12,422 nt of DNA, from positions 1-12,422 of the forward strand of contig JAQXHB010000056.1 of NCBI GenBank assembly GCA_029007015.1, read 5' to 3'. This DNA is from Bacillota bacterium. GTDB taxonomy: Bacteria; Bacillota; Clostridia; Oscillospirales; Acutalibacteraceae. Positions 1 to 7,989 of this stretch are shown piece after piece; within the stretch, counting starts at the first letter, position 1, and every line of letters starts with the position of its first letter. The position numbers and the translations under genes are program-made. The notes below the pieces were generated by a model. The model was not told the DNA's origin and made no database searches. It worked only from the letters and a program-made list of their open reading frames with translations.

Positions 1-1764
1 ATCGCCGCCGGCCAGCGCGGAATTGATATCGCTGACATTAGAGCACTCACAGCGCGACTGCAGCATGTCTAACAGTTTCAGGAATATCGCTGAGAGAACC
101 TCGGCATCGTCAACGGCGCGGTGGTGGTTAAAGTCCCCCACCTTGAGCGCCTTTGCCACAGTGTCCAACTTGTGATTGCCGAGGTCAGGCAGCAGCGACC
201 GCGCCATAGGCACCGTATCTGCAAAGGGATTGTCAAACGGCAATCCGCAGCGCTTGGCGCCCGCACGGCAAAACGATATATCAAACTGCGCGTTGTGTGC
301 AATGAGTAATTTATCCCCGCAGAAGTCGAAAAACTCACGCAGAGCGGCATCCTCATCGGGTGCGTCCTTTACCATTGCATCGGTGATGCCGGTCAGTTCG
401 ACGACACGCGACGGAATGGGCATATGCGGATTGACAAATGTGTTGAACCGGTCAACCACCTCACCGCCGCGAATTTTGACAGCGCCAATCTCGGTTATGC
501 GGTCGTTTTGCGCGCTGAAACCGGTTGTCTCAAGGTCAAACACCACAAATTCGCCGTTAAACGGCTCACTGCACCGGCCGCTAACCACCGGCACTGTGTC
601 ATTGACAAAATATGCCTCAACGCCGTATATCACCTTGAAATCGCCGCCGTCCTTGCGGATGGCCTCCACCGTGTTCATTGCCTCCGGAAAAGCCTGAACC
701 ACACCGTGGTCGGTTATGGCAACTGCTTTATGCCCCCACTTGTAGGCGCGTTTGATAAGCGACTCTGGAGATGACATGCCGTCCTTTTCAGACATATTGG
801 TGTGAAGGTGCAACTCCACGCGTTTGTGCTCAGCGCGGTCGGTCTCGATATACTTATCAACTGTGGCAATGCCGTCAGGGCGAATCACATATTCATTGTC
901 CCAACTGTCGTTGATGAGCGCACCGCGCACCACAATAGTAGAGCCGACTTTCAGCCCGTCAAGGCGCTTGCTCTCCTCATTGGGCAGATATGTTTTGATG
1001 TGCTGAGAGTAGGTGTAATCGGTGAAATAAATGTTGATACGCTGCTTGTCCCCTTTTTTGGTGGGGGTGCGCTCCACCTTGAATATATCTCCCCACATGA
1101 CGCATGAGCCGAGGTCGGGATTTATATCGGCAAGGGGTATCGGTTTGCCCTTTACCGGCCGACCCCACAACTGCTGCACCGTATCCATGTATATCTGCGA
1201 ACCGTCGGTCGGCGGCTCGGTGTGCTCCTTCTTTTTCGGCGCAGGCGCGGGCGGCATCGCCTCGGCCATTATCTGCGGCGGCACCTCAACTTCACCGCTC
1301 GACTGAGTGTCGCCGGTGTATCCGATGGTAACACTGCGGCCGAATATGTGGCTGATGGTCTGCTCCAGTTTTTGCGAAGCGCCGCTGTCGAGAAGCACAT
1401 TCATGCCGCCGTGGTGCAGTTCCACCGTTACCCTATCGCCGTCGGCAGTAATATCGGCATCGTTAAAGTAGCCGTTTACAACGCCGTTTTTGGCCGCAAA
1501 ATCGTCGATAACGAGGCGCACACATTCGCTGTTAAATAGGCTCTCCGGCATCAGGCAGTCGATGTGCACGGCACGCACCCGGAGTGCCTTTTGCAGTCTG
1601 TCTCCGATAGAGCGGTGAGCAGCATAGGCCGCTCCGCTCTCAAAAACCAACTGCACCTTTATCTCGCGCAGTTGCTTGTCAATATTCAGTTCGGTTATGT
1701 ATATCTCATCACAGTGCTCTCCACTGACGAAATTACCAAAAATATCGGTGAACTTTGTCCTCAC
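1..1764 (-). CDS. polC: DNA polymerase III alpha subunit, PolC type (N-terminal 588 codons, 3' end outside window)
   Basis: PolC is the replicative DNA polymerase of low-GC Gram-positive bacteria and carries its own 3'-5' proofreading exonuclease. The visible 588 residues show the N-terminal domain (about 1-140), a Pro/Lys/Glu-rich linker (about 155-185), an OB-fold region (about 195-300), then a PHP domain with VELHLHTNMS at 316-325 and ITDHG at 350-354. The PHP domain is split, as usual in PolC, by an inserted DnaQ-like exonuclease: DLETTG at 410-415 (ExoI D410, E412), AHNAQFD at 489-495 (ExoII) and HHRAVDDAE at 547-555 (ExoIII). The second half of PHP and the polymerase domain lie beyond base 1. 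The start is GTG at 1764: an in-frame TGA at 1770-1768 excludes anything upstream. Its Shine-Dalgarno is weak, with AAAGGA 12 nt upstream inside the ispG end. ispG stops only 7 nt earlier, so co-transcription and coupling are likely. Family assignment is very secure; the start is probable. Confidence 0.96.
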   Translation of the reverse strand, partial: MRTKFTDIFGNFVSGEHCDEIYITELNIDKQLREIKVQLVFESGAAYAAHRSIGDRLQKALRVRAVHIDCLMPESLFNSECVRLVIDDFAAKNGVVNGYFNDADITADGDRVTVELHHGGMNVLLDSGASQKLEQTISHIFGRSVTIGYTGDTQSSGEVEVPPQIMAEAMPPAPAPKKKEHTEPPTDGSQIYMDTVQQLWGRPVKGKPIPLADINPDLGSCVMWGDIFKVERTPTKKGDKQRINIYFTDYTYSQHIKTYLPNEESKRLDGLKVGSTIVVRGALINDSWDNEYVIRPDGIATVDKYIETDRAEHKRVELHLHTNMSEKDGMSSPESLIKRAYKWGHKAVAITDHGVVQAFPEAMNTVEAIRKDGGDFKVIYGVEAYFVNDTVPVVSGRCSEPFNGEFVVFDLETTGFSAQNDRITEIGAVKIRGGEVVDRFNTFVNPHMPIPSRVVELTGITDAMVKDAPDEDAALREFFDFCGDKLLIAHNAQFDISFCRAGAKRCGLPFDNPFADTVPMARSLLPDLGNHKLDTVAKALKVGDFNHHRAVDDAEVLSAIFLKLLDMLQSRCECSNVSDINSALAGGD

Positions 1765-1771
1765 CCTTCAG

Positions 1772-2824
1772 TTACATCCTTTCAATTTCTACAATCAGTT
1801 CATCCAGCAGTTTATCTTCGTCGACTCGCCTGACAATCTCGCCGTGCTTGATAATCACGCCGCAGCCATCACCGCCGGCAATGCCTATGTCGGCCTCTTT
1901 TGCTTCGCCGGGGCCGTTGACAACACAGCCCATGATGGCCACGGTGATGTCCTTGTTGATACCGGCAAGGCGCTTTTCGGCCTCTTTGACCAGCCCGATA
2001 AGGTCGATGCGTGTACGGCCGCATGTCGGGCATGAAACAATGTTCACGCCGCCTCGGCGCTCACCGACACTGCGCAAAATGTCAATGCCGGCCTTAACCT
2101 CCTCGACCGGGTCATCGGTCAGCGACACACGGATGGTATCACCAATGCCGCTCAGCAGAAGTCCGCCAACCGCGCACGCCGATTTAATGATGCCGCGGCG
2201 AAGGGTGCCGGCCTCGGTCACGCCGAGGTGCAGAGGATATGAGCATTTCTCGGCTGCCATTCGGTATGCGTCAAATGTGATGCCGGTATCGCTCGATTTG
2301 AGCGACAAAACGATATTATCAAAATCGAACTTTTCAAGCAATGACGCGTGATACAGGGCGCTCTCGACCAAAGCGGCGGCAGTCGGTGCGCCGTGACGCG
2401 CTAATATTTCCTTTTCCACAGAGCCCGAATTAACGCCAATGCGTATCGGTATATTCAGCCGATTACAGCAGTCGGCAACCGCCTTTACTCTACTCTCGTC
2501 TCCGATGTTGCCGGGGTTGATGCGTATTTTATCCACACCGGCCGCCGCACTCTCAAGCGCCAATTTATAGTCAAAGTGAATGTCAGCGACCAATGGTGTA
2601 TCAATGTGTTCCTTGATGGCGCCAATCAGCCTGACCGCGTCCATGTTGGGCACAGCCAGCCTGATGATATCGCATCCGGCGTCGCGCAGGCGAACTGCCT
2701 GAGCGATACTGCCCTCTACATCATATGACCGAGTGCATAGCATCGACTGCACGCTGACGGGAGCGCCGCCGCCGACGGCAATATTTCCTACTTTTACCTG
2801 CTTTGAAATTCTTTTCTCATTCAT
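1772..2824 (-). CDS. ispG: 4-hydroxy-3-methylbut-2-en-1-yl diphosphate synthase (IspG/GcpE)
   Basis: IspG is the cytosolic [4Fe-4S] enzyme that reductively converts methylerythritol cyclodiphosphate (MEcPP) to HMBPP, the penultimate step of the MEP isoprenoid pathway. The protein has 350 residues, usual for the short bacterial form without the plant-type insert. The cluster ligands are visible: SCPTCGR with C265 and C268, and GCVVNGPGE with C300 and E307, in the same spacing as the E. coli enzyme. The TIM-barrel domain carries VADIHFDY and RINPGNIG, both highly conserved. A departure is the segment after VQSM at residues 25-28, which reads LCTRSYDVEG; most family members have TNT followed by a polar pair and DVEA. 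The ATG overlaps the rseP stop as ATGA (2824-2821), a translational-coupling arrangement. Dxr of the same pathway is two genes upstream. Function is very secure. Confidence 0.97.
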   Translation of the reverse strand: MNEKRISKQVKVGNIAVGGGAPVSVQSMLCTRSYDVEGSIAQAVRLRDAGCDIIRLAVPNMDAVRLIGAIKEHIDTPLVADIHFDYKLALESAAAGVDKIRINPGNIGDESRVKAVADCCNRLNIPIRIGVNSGSVEKEILARHGAPTAAALVESALYHASLLEKFDFDNIVLSLKSSDTGITFDAYRMAAEKCSYPLHLGVTEAGTLRRGIIKSACAVGGLLLSGIGDTIRVSLTDDPVEEVKAGIDILRSVGERRGGVNIVSCPTCGRTRIDLIGLVKEAEKRLAGINKDITVAIMGCVVNGPGEAKEADIGIAGGDGCGVIIKHGEIVRRVDEDKLLDELIVEIERM

Positions 2825-3903
2825 ATCAGTTTACCCGTTATCAGTTTGTAAATGTCATTGCCCGTAATGAGCAATATCAGCCCCATCAGCAGTATAAACC
2901 CAATCGTGTGCACCAGTCCCTCGTACTTGGCCGGAATAGGGCGGCGGAAAACCATCTCGATAAGCACAAACAGCACCCTGCCGCCGTCAAGCGCAGGCAG
3001 TGGCAGCAAATTCATAATGCCGAGATTTATGGCAATAAGGCAGGCTATCGACAAGAAGTTGGGCAGTGATGTCTTGGCCGCGTTGCCTATAACGGCGGTT
3101 ACTCCGACCGGCCCTGACATATCATTGAGTCCGTAGCGTCCGGTGAGCATATCAAAGAGCGACATACAGACAATTCTGCCGTAAGACATGGCCGTTTTGG
3201 CCCCGTGTCCGATAACAGAGAAAAAGGTTTTTTCCTCGCCCCGCACATAGAAATCAAGTTGAATTAGCCGCTGGCCGTTCTCGGTCTCGGTCAAATCAAA
3301 TTTGACACCGTCCAAATTAACCTTCTTGCCGTCACGGCGCACGACAAAGTCCATCACTCCGTCGGTATCGGTTGCCATGATGTAACTCAAATCATATGTT
3401 GTAAAAACTGAGCGCCCGTTTGCGCGCACAATCTCATCACCGACCTCAAGTCCGCTGTTGCAACTGACAGCATTCTCGTCAAACTTGGCAACCGTTGTCG
3501 TGGCAATGCCCGACGAAGTCGCCACCAGCAGTACAGCCAGCACGACGCCGAGCAGTATATTAAACCCCGCGCCCGCAAGCAGAATGAGCAGTCGTTTCCA
3601 CGCCTTGGCATTGCCGAATGCGCGCGGATTGTCGCTGGCCTCGTCCTCACCCTCCATGGCGCAAAAGCCGCCGAAAGGTATCAGACGAATGGAATACTCG
3701 GTTTCCTTGCCCTTCCTTTTAAACAGGTGCGGGCCAAACCCGATGGCAAATTCATTAACCTGAACTCCGCACAGTTTGGCCAACAAAAAGTGACCGAACT
3801 CGTGAATGGTAATGAGCAATAGAAAGAGCAGTATTGCTATCAGATAGGGCCAAACATTGCTCCACAGATTGCCGATAAAAGATAAAATCGCTATTGTAAC
3901 CAC
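2821..3903 (-). CDS. rseP: RseP/RasP-family site-2 intramembrane zinc metalloprotease
   Basis: This is a membrane-embedded M50-family protease that cuts transmembrane segments of anti-sigma factors and signal-peptide remnants. In Firmicutes the orthologue (RasP) sits in this same cluster. Counting from GTG at 3903 it has 360 residues. HEFGH (H34, E35, H38) in the first membrane helix supplies zinc ligands and the catalytic Glu. NEFAIGFGP and a PFGGF loop follow, then a second helix with AGAGFNILLG, one PDZ domain (about 140-215, with SGLEVGDEI), and the C-terminal LPLPALDGG motif with D306 as the third zinc ligand, followed by a last hydrophobic helix. The start is uncertain. ATG at 3948 would overlap dxr by 44 nt and has no Shine-Dalgarno. 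A good one (GAGGTGG, 3906-3900) sits over the dxr stop, with GTG at 3903 inside it and only ATA (3894) or ATT (3888) at proper spacing. Substrates here are unknown. Confidence 0.95.
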   Translation of the reverse strand: MVTIAILSFIGNLWSNVWPYLIAILLFLLLITIHEFGHFLLAKLCGVQVNEFAIGFGPHLFKRKGKETEYSIRLIPFGGFCAMEGEDEASDNPRAFGNAKAWKRLLILLAGAGFNILLGVVLAVLLVATSSGIATTTVAKFDENAVSCNSGLEVGDEIVRANGRSVFTTYDLSYIMATDTDGVMDFVVRRDGKKVNLDGVKFDLTETENGQRLIQLDFYVRGEEKTFFSVIGHGAKTAMSYGRIVCMSLFDMLTGRYGLNDMSGPVGVTAVIGNAAKTSLPNFLSIACLIAINLGIMNLLPLPALDGGRVLFVLIEMVFRRPIPAKYEGLVHTIGFILLMGLILLITGNDIYKLITGKLI

Positions 3904-3904
3904 C

Positions 3905-5047
3905 TCAAATACTGTCAAGAACAAACTGACGCGCGGCCGCGTCGGCATTTAACACATCGTCAATACACTTCACCTCAGCGGCCGGCTGACTCTCGGCCGC
4001 CGCCTCTACCAACTCGGCAATTTGCAAGAACTTTATCTTGCCGCTGAGAAAGAGTGCCACCGCCTGCTCATTTGCACCGTTAGCGGCGGCCGGACGCAGT
4101 CCTCCCGCCTTGATTGCGTCAATGCACACACGCAAACAGCGGAATGTTTCCATATCGGGCTTGTAGAATGTCATCTGACCGACATCGGTCAGGCTAAGCC
4201 GCTTGGACGGGCTGTCAAAGCGGTCGGGATATGTCAGCGCAAACTGAATCGGTATGGACATATCGGGCGCACCCAGTTGCCCTATAACTGCACCGTCATC
4301 AAACTCAACCGCCGAATGCAATATGCTCTCGCGGTGAACTACCACCTCAATACTGTCGGGAGACACACCAAACAGATGCACCGCCTCAATGACCTCCAAC
4401 CCCTTATTCATGAGGGTTGCGCTGTCAATGGTTATCTTGGCTCCCATGCTCCAGTTTGGGTGTTTGAGTGCCTGCGCGACGGTGACATCGCGCAGTTCTG
4501 CTCGGCTGCGCCCAAAAAACGGGCCGCCCGAAGCAGTCAAAATTATCTTGTTCAAAGCGCGGTTGCGCGGCGCCGCAAGCAATGACTGAAAAATTGCCGA
4601 GTGCTCGCTGTCGACCGGCAAAATCTGCACACCGGCCTTCTTTGCCGCCGCCATTACCAGATCGCCTCCGGCAACCAGCGTTTCTTTATTCGCCAGCGCC
4701 ACATCATTACCCGCCGCAATAGCGGCCAGTGTCGGGCGCAGTCCGATCATGCCTACAACAGAGTTTAAAACAACATCAGCGCCCTCAAGCGCGGCCGCTT
4801 CACACAGCCCGTCGATGCCGGTCACCAATTGATATTCGATATCACGGGTGCGCTCGCGCAACTCCTTGGCCGCGTCAGGTTGCATCACGGCCACCAGCCT
4901 CGGTTTAAATTCGCGCAGTTGCTGCTCGAGCAAATCAATGTTACTGTTAGCAGAGAGCGCAAGCACCTTCATCCCGCACTTGCGCACGACACTTAGGGTC
5001 TGCCGCCCGATTGAACCGGTCGAGCCTAACAAAACAATATTTTTCAT
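3905..5047 (-). CDS. dxr: 1-deoxy-D-xylulose 5-phosphate reductoisomerase (DXR/IspC)
   Basis: DXR is the NADPH-dependent enzyme that rearranges and reduces DXP to 2-C-methyl-D-erythritol 4-phosphate, the first committed step of the MEP pathway and the target of fosmidomycin. It has 380 residues from ATG at 5047, a normal length. The N-terminal Rossmann motif GSTGSIG is at 8-14. ALANKET (about 117-123) and PVDSEHSAIFQ carry the metal ligands D146 and E148; the third, E218, lies in NKGLEVIEA. TASGGPF and the KHPNW loop (H196) over the substrate are intact. A GTG nine bases upstream (5056) keeps the frame open, but AAGGTGA at 5059-5053 sits 5-6 nt before ATG 5047, so I chose the ATG. The gene starts 10 nt after cdsA stops and its stop codon lies under the rseP Shine-Dalgarno. 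Function is very secure. Confidence 0.97.
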   Translation of the reverse strand: MKNIVLLGSTGSIGRQTLSVVRKCGMKVLALSANSNIDLLEQQLREFKPRLVAVMQPDAAKELRERTRDIEYQLVTGIDGLCEAAALEGADVVLNSVVGMIGLRPTLAAIAAGNDVALANKETLVAGGDLVMAAAKKAGVQILPVDSEHSAIFQSLLAAPRNRALNKIILTASGGPFFGRSRAELRDVTVAQALKHPNWSMGAKITIDSATLMNKGLEVIEAVHLFGVSPDSIEVVVHRESILHSAVEFDDGAVIGQLGAPDMSIPIQFALTYPDRFDSPSKRLSLTDVGQMTFYKPDMETFRCLRVCIDAIKAGGLRPAAANGANEQAVALFLSGKIKFLQIAELVEAAAESQPAAEVKCIDDVLNADAAARQFVLDSI

Positions 5048-5057
5048 ACCGTTCACC

Positions 5058-5870
5058 TTACATAATAAATGAAAATTGGTTCAGTGCCACGGCAAATAGC
5101 GGTGCAACAGCCAACACACTGTCAAATCTGTCCAGCACTCCGCCGTGACCGGGCATGATGTTGCCATAGTCCTTAATTTTGTACCACCGCTTAAGCGACG
5201 ACGCAAACAGGTCACCGAACATCGACACAACGGCCGACACAGCCAGTGTCACGGCCAGCAAGAGATAGTTGACGCCAATTTGATTGACAAACCGAGTATA
5301 AATATATGTCGCCGCAAGCCCCAAAATGAGTGTGGTCAATATGCCGCCGACCGCGCCCTCGACAGTTTTCTTCGGGCTGAGTTCGGGCGCTATTTTGTGC
5401 TTGCCGAAGGCACTGCCGACAAAGTAAGCGCCGGCATCGGTCAGCCATGCCGAACACAGCACCATAACCAGCAAAAACAGTCCGTGCGAGTGGCCGCGGA
5501 CATAAACAAGGCTGTACATTCCGGCTGTGATGTACGCGCAAAACAACGCCACTGTCATGAGACTTTCGGGATTAACTTTACCAAAACGAAGCACCGCTGT
5601 AACGATGACTGATGCAAAAAACAGCACTGCCGGATACAAAACCGATATGCGCAAACTGCCGCGCGCGGTAAATATAATAACGGCACCGCACAGCCACGCA
5701 ATGCACATCAGCAGGCGGTGAGACCGTAGCCCTGCCGTTTTGAAAATCTCATATATCGCAACAGCGGTCAGCAACGCGCCGGTTATCTCAAGCACAAGAA
5801 GGTCGCTGAAACTCAGAACCACCACGCCGACAGCGCTGCCGACAGCCGCACTGATTAGCCGTTTTTTCAT
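5058..5870 (-). CDS. cdsA: Phosphatidate cytidylyltransferase (CDP-diacylglycerol synthase)
   Basis: CdsA is an integral membrane enzyme that joins CTP and phosphatidic acid to form CDP-diacylglycerol, the precursor of the anionic phospholipids. The 270-residue protein has about seven to eight hydrophobic helices through its length. Near the C-terminus (about 225-251) it carries the complete family signature: SLKR, KIKDYG and MPGHGGVLDRFDS. SPKKTVEGA, the conserved cytoplasmic loop, lies earlier. The start at ATG 5870 gives the usual short MKKR N-terminus and is preceded by GAAGGGTGG (5885-5877) at 6 nt spacing. A start at 5912 would add 14 non-homologous-looking residues and run into uppS. 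The gene lies 13 nt after uppS and 10 nt before dxr, matching the usual uppS-cdsA pairing of Firmicutes. Very secure. Confidence 0.96.
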   Translation of the reverse strand: MKKRLISAAVGSAVGVVVLSFSDLLVLEITGALLTAVAIYEIFKTAGLRSHRLLMCIAWLCGAVIIFTARGSLRISVLYPAVLFFASVIVTAVLRFGKVNPESLMTVALFCAYITAGMYSLVYVRGHSHGLFLLVMVLCSAWLTDAGAYFVGSAFGKHKIAPELSPKKTVEGAVGGILTTLILGLAATYIYTRFVNQIGVNYLLLAVTLAVSAVVSMFGDLFASSLKRWYKIKDYGNIMPGHGGVLDRFDSVLAVAPLFAVALNQFSFIM

Positions 5871-5883
5871 CCAATACCACCCT

Positions 5884-6621
5884 TCATTTTGCGTTGCCAA
5901 ATCTGCGGTCACGGTGCGAATAAGACTCTATGGCCGCGTCAATATCATCGGTCTTGAAGTCGGGCCAAAGTCGGTCGGTAAACCAATACTCGGCATATGC
6001 CGACTGCCAGATGAGATAGTTGGATATGCGATGTTCGCCGCCCGGACGTATGATAAGGTCGGGATCAGGCATGCCGGCAGTAAACATTGCATCGGATATA
6101 TCCTGCTCAGTAAGGCTGTCAATATTCACCTTGCCATCGCAAGCATCACGCGCAATTGCACGCACGGCATGAAGTATCTCGTCCCTGCCGCCGTAGTTGA
6201 GGGCAATATTGACCCACAGACCGGTTGCATCGGCCGAATCCTGCTCTGATTTTGCTATCAGGTCCTTGAGTTCGTCGCTCAAAACGCTTGTATCCCCGAT
6301 AAAGTGCAGGCGTATGTTCTCGCCCTTGAAACTGTCGGTATCCAGCAAATAATCGCGCAAAATATTCATTATTCCGTCGACTTCAGCCTTCGGCCGCTTC
6401 CAATTTTCTGTCGAAAAGGCATAGACAGTCAGGTACTTTACGCCAATCTTGTTGCAATAACGCGCAATGGTCTTGAATGTTGACGCGCCGGCGCTGTGAC
6501 CGGCCGTACGCGGCAGACCCCTGCGTTTTGCCCAGCGGCCGTTGCCGTCCATAATTATTGCGATGTGCTGAGGCACAGTGACCGCGTCCGACTGTTTTTT
6601 ACGCCTGAAAAACAAAGACAT
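5884..6621 (-). CDS. uppS: Isoprenyl transferase (undecaprenyl diphosphate synthase, cis-prenyltransferase)
   Basis: UppS adds eight isopentenyl units in cis to farnesyl diphosphate to give C55-PP, the lipid carrier of peptidoglycan and other cell-wall polymers. It acts in the cytoplasm at the membrane. The protein has 245 residues, normal for the family. Motifs are in order: IIMDGNGRWAKRRG at 22-35 with catalytic D25 and R29/W30, AGHSAGA at 40-46, YAFSTENWKRP at 67-77, LNYGGRDEI at 141-149, and the C-terminal block RPGGEHRISN at 192-201 followed by YLIWQSAYAE. In that block P193 stands where most family members have Thr (RTSGE or RTGGE). The start ATG 6621 has AGGCGG at 5 nt. It leads the tight uppS-cdsA-dxr-rseP-ispG-polC run, and the MEP genes downstream feed its substrate pathway. 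Very secure. Confidence 0.96.
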   Translation of the reverse strand: MSLFFRRKKQSDAVTVPQHIAIIMDGNGRWAKRRGLPRTAGHSAGASTFKTIARYCNKIGVKYLTVYAFSTENWKRPKAEVDGIMNILRDYLLDTDSFKGENIRLHFIGDTSVLSDELKDLIAKSEQDSADATGLWVNIALNYGGRDEILHAVRAIARDACDGKVNIDSLTEQDISDAMFTAGMPDPDLIIRPGGEHRISNYLIWQSAYAEYWFTDRLWPDFKTDDIDAAIESYSHRDRRFGNAK

Positions 6622-6642
6622 TATATCCGCCTACCCTCGCTT

Positions 6643-6674
6643 AAAATGGGGCTGCAACATATGAAGCAGCCCCA
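6643..6674 (-). terminator. Weak terminator-like hairpin between frr and uppS
   Basis: The arms TGGGGCTGC (6674-6666) and GCAGCCCCA (6655-6647) pair perfectly over 9 bp around a 10-nt loop. In transcript direction they are followed by only four T before AAGCG. The strong stem and short T-run suggest partial termination or an RNA-stability element, not a full stop. It marks the border between pyrH-frr and the uppS run. No convincing new promoter is seen after it, so read-through must supply the downstream genes unless a promoter lies inside frr. Confidence 0.6.
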
Positions 6675-6683
6675 CCCTTAAAA

Positions 6684-7238
6684 TTAAAATTCCATGATTT
6701 CCTTTTCTTTATTGCCCAAGGTATCGTCAACCAGTTTAATATACTTGTCGGTCAACTTCTGGGCATCGTTTTCGCCCTTCTTCTGGTCATCCTCGGTTAT
6801 CTCAGAATTCTTTTTCATAGCCTTAATCCTGTCAATCAGGTCGCGGCGTATCGAGCGCACGGCAACCTTTGACTCCTCACCGATGCGGTGAACATCCTTG
6901 ACCAGTTCCTTGCGCCGCTCCTCGGTCAAAGGCGGGAAGTTGAGCATAATGGTCTTGCCGTTGTTCTGCGGATTGATGCCTATATCCGACTGATTGATGG
7001 CCTTTTCAATGGCGCTGAGAGTCGAAGTATCCCACGGCTGAATCTGCAGTGCGCGAGCCTCAACAACCGACACGGCCGCCATCTGGCCGATGGGGGTGGG
7101 CACACCGTAGTAGTCAACGGTCACGCGGTCAAGTATGGCAGGAGTTGCACGGCCGGCACGGATATTGGAAAGTTCCCTCTCCAGAGCCGCAACCGACTTT
7201 TTCATCTTTTCTTCAGCGAGTTTAATCAGTTCGTTCAT
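6684..7238 (-). CDS. frr: Ribosome recycling factor
   Basis: RRF works with EF-G to split the post-termination ribosome so its subunits can be reused. The 184-residue protein matches the usual 185. The N-terminal helix with ELSNIRAGRATPAIL (about 22-36) is the family hallmark, and VDYYGVPTP begins the domain II insertion. PQNNGKTIMLNFPPLTEERR is the conserved hinge region, followed by the long C-terminal helices of the three-helix bundle. AAGGGAGA (7253-7246) lies 7 nt before the ATG. pyrH ends 19 nt upstream, the standard pyrH-frr pairing. Very secure. Confidence 0.98.
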   Translation of the reverse strand: MNELIKLAEEKMKKSVAALERELSNIRAGRATPAILDRVTVDYYGVPTPIGQMAAVSVVEARALQIQPWDTSTLSAIEKAINQSDIGINPQNNGKTIMLNFPPLTEERRKELVKDVHRIGEESKVAVRSIRRDLIDRIKAMKKNSEITEDDQKKGENDAQKLTDKYIKLVDDTLGNKEKEIMEF

Positions 7239-7257
7239 ATCAATTTCTCCCTTATGG

Positions 7258-7962
7258 TTATTTCACAATGGTGCCGATGCGTTCACCGCACATTGCCCTG
7301 ACAATATTGTCGGGATCATTGAGGTTGAACACAAGTAACGGAATGTTGTTGTCCATGCACAGCGATGCGGCAGTGCTGTCCATGACATGCAAGCCCTGAT
7401 TGAGCACATCAATAAACTGCAGTTCATCATACTTTTTGCTGTCAGGATTGGTCTTGGGGTCGCTGTCGTAAACGCCGTCAACATTGGTCGCTTTGAAGAT
7501 AATATCGGCGTCAATTTCGGCCGCACGAAGGGCGGCGGCTGTGTCGGTCGAGAAAAACGGGTTGCCTGTGCCACAGCCAAAAACCACAACCTTGCCCTTA
7601 TTCAGGTGGCTGACAGCACGGTTGCGGATGTACGGTTCGGCAATCTCGTGCATGGCAATAGCCGTCTGCACGCGGACATCAACGCCCAGTTGCTCCAGCG
7701 CATCACCGAGAGCCAGAGAATTGATAACGGTGGCCAGCATGCCCATATGGTCAGCACGAGTTCTGTCCATTTTGCCGCTGGAACGGCCGCGCCAGAAGTT
7801 GCCGCCGCCAACGACGATTGCCACCTCAACGCCCATATCAACAACCTTTTTAACGCTCTCGCATATTCTAAGAACAGTGTCAAAGTCAAGGCCATGCTTC
7901 TGCTCGCCGGCCATGGCCTCACCGCTCAGTTTTAACAAAACTCTCTTGTATTTTGACTTCAT
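7258..7962 (-). CDS. pyrH: UMP kinase (uridylate kinase)
   Basis: PyrH phosphorylates UMP to UDP with ATP. It is a hexameric amino-acid-kinase-fold enzyme essential for pyrimidine nucleotide supply and is unrelated to the eukaryotic UMP/CMP kinase. The protein has 234 residues from ATG 7962. It shows LLKLSGEAM at the N-terminus (phosphate-binding K11), VVGGGNFWRG (GGGN at 52-55), ADHMGMLATVINSLAL (UMP site), GTGNPFFSTDTAAALRA, and KATNVDGVYDSDPK (nucleotide loop). A GTG at 7971 is in frame but lies inside the Shine-Dalgarno GGAGGTG (7977-7971), which is correctly spaced (8 nt) for ATG 7962. It has its own promoter upstream, after the tsf terminator. Very secure. Confidence 0.98.
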   Translation of the reverse strand: MKSKYKRVLLKLSGEAMAGEQKHGLDFDTVLRICESVKKVVDMGVEVAIVVGGGNFWRGRSSGKMDRTRADHMGMLATVINSLALGDALEQLGVDVRVQTAIAMHEIAEPYIRNRAVSHLNKGKVVVFGCGTGNPFFSTDTAAALRAAEIDADIIFKATNVDGVYDSDPKTNPDSKKYDELQFIDVLNQGLHVMDSTAASLCMDNNIPLLVFNLNDPDNIVRAMCGERIGTIVK

Positions 7963-7989
7963 GAATCGCACACCTCCGATTTTATTATT

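Noticed and set aside
176..697. Plus-strand reading frames opposite polC
   Set aside because: They mirror the conserved PolC exonuclease and PHP coding sequence on the other strand; no ribosome-binding site or family features.
4022..4585. Plus-strand 187-codon open reading frame opposite dxr
   Set aside because: It lies entirely antisense to intact dxr and its translation is low-complexity with no family motif.
5871..5912. Upstream start for cdsA at 5912
   Set aside because: It overlaps uppS by 29 nt, adds residues unlike CdsA N-termini, and ATG 5870 has a well-spaced Shine-Dalgarno.
6619..6626. TATAAT directly before the uppS ATG as a promoter or leaderless start
   Set aside because: There is no -35 hexamer at 16-18 nt upstream, and a Shine-Dalgarno (AGGCGG) is present at normal spacing, so the sequence is just the AT-rich start region.
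7963..7971. GTG start for pyrH at 7971
   Set aside because: The GTG is part of the Shine-Dalgarno that is correctly spaced for ATG 7962.
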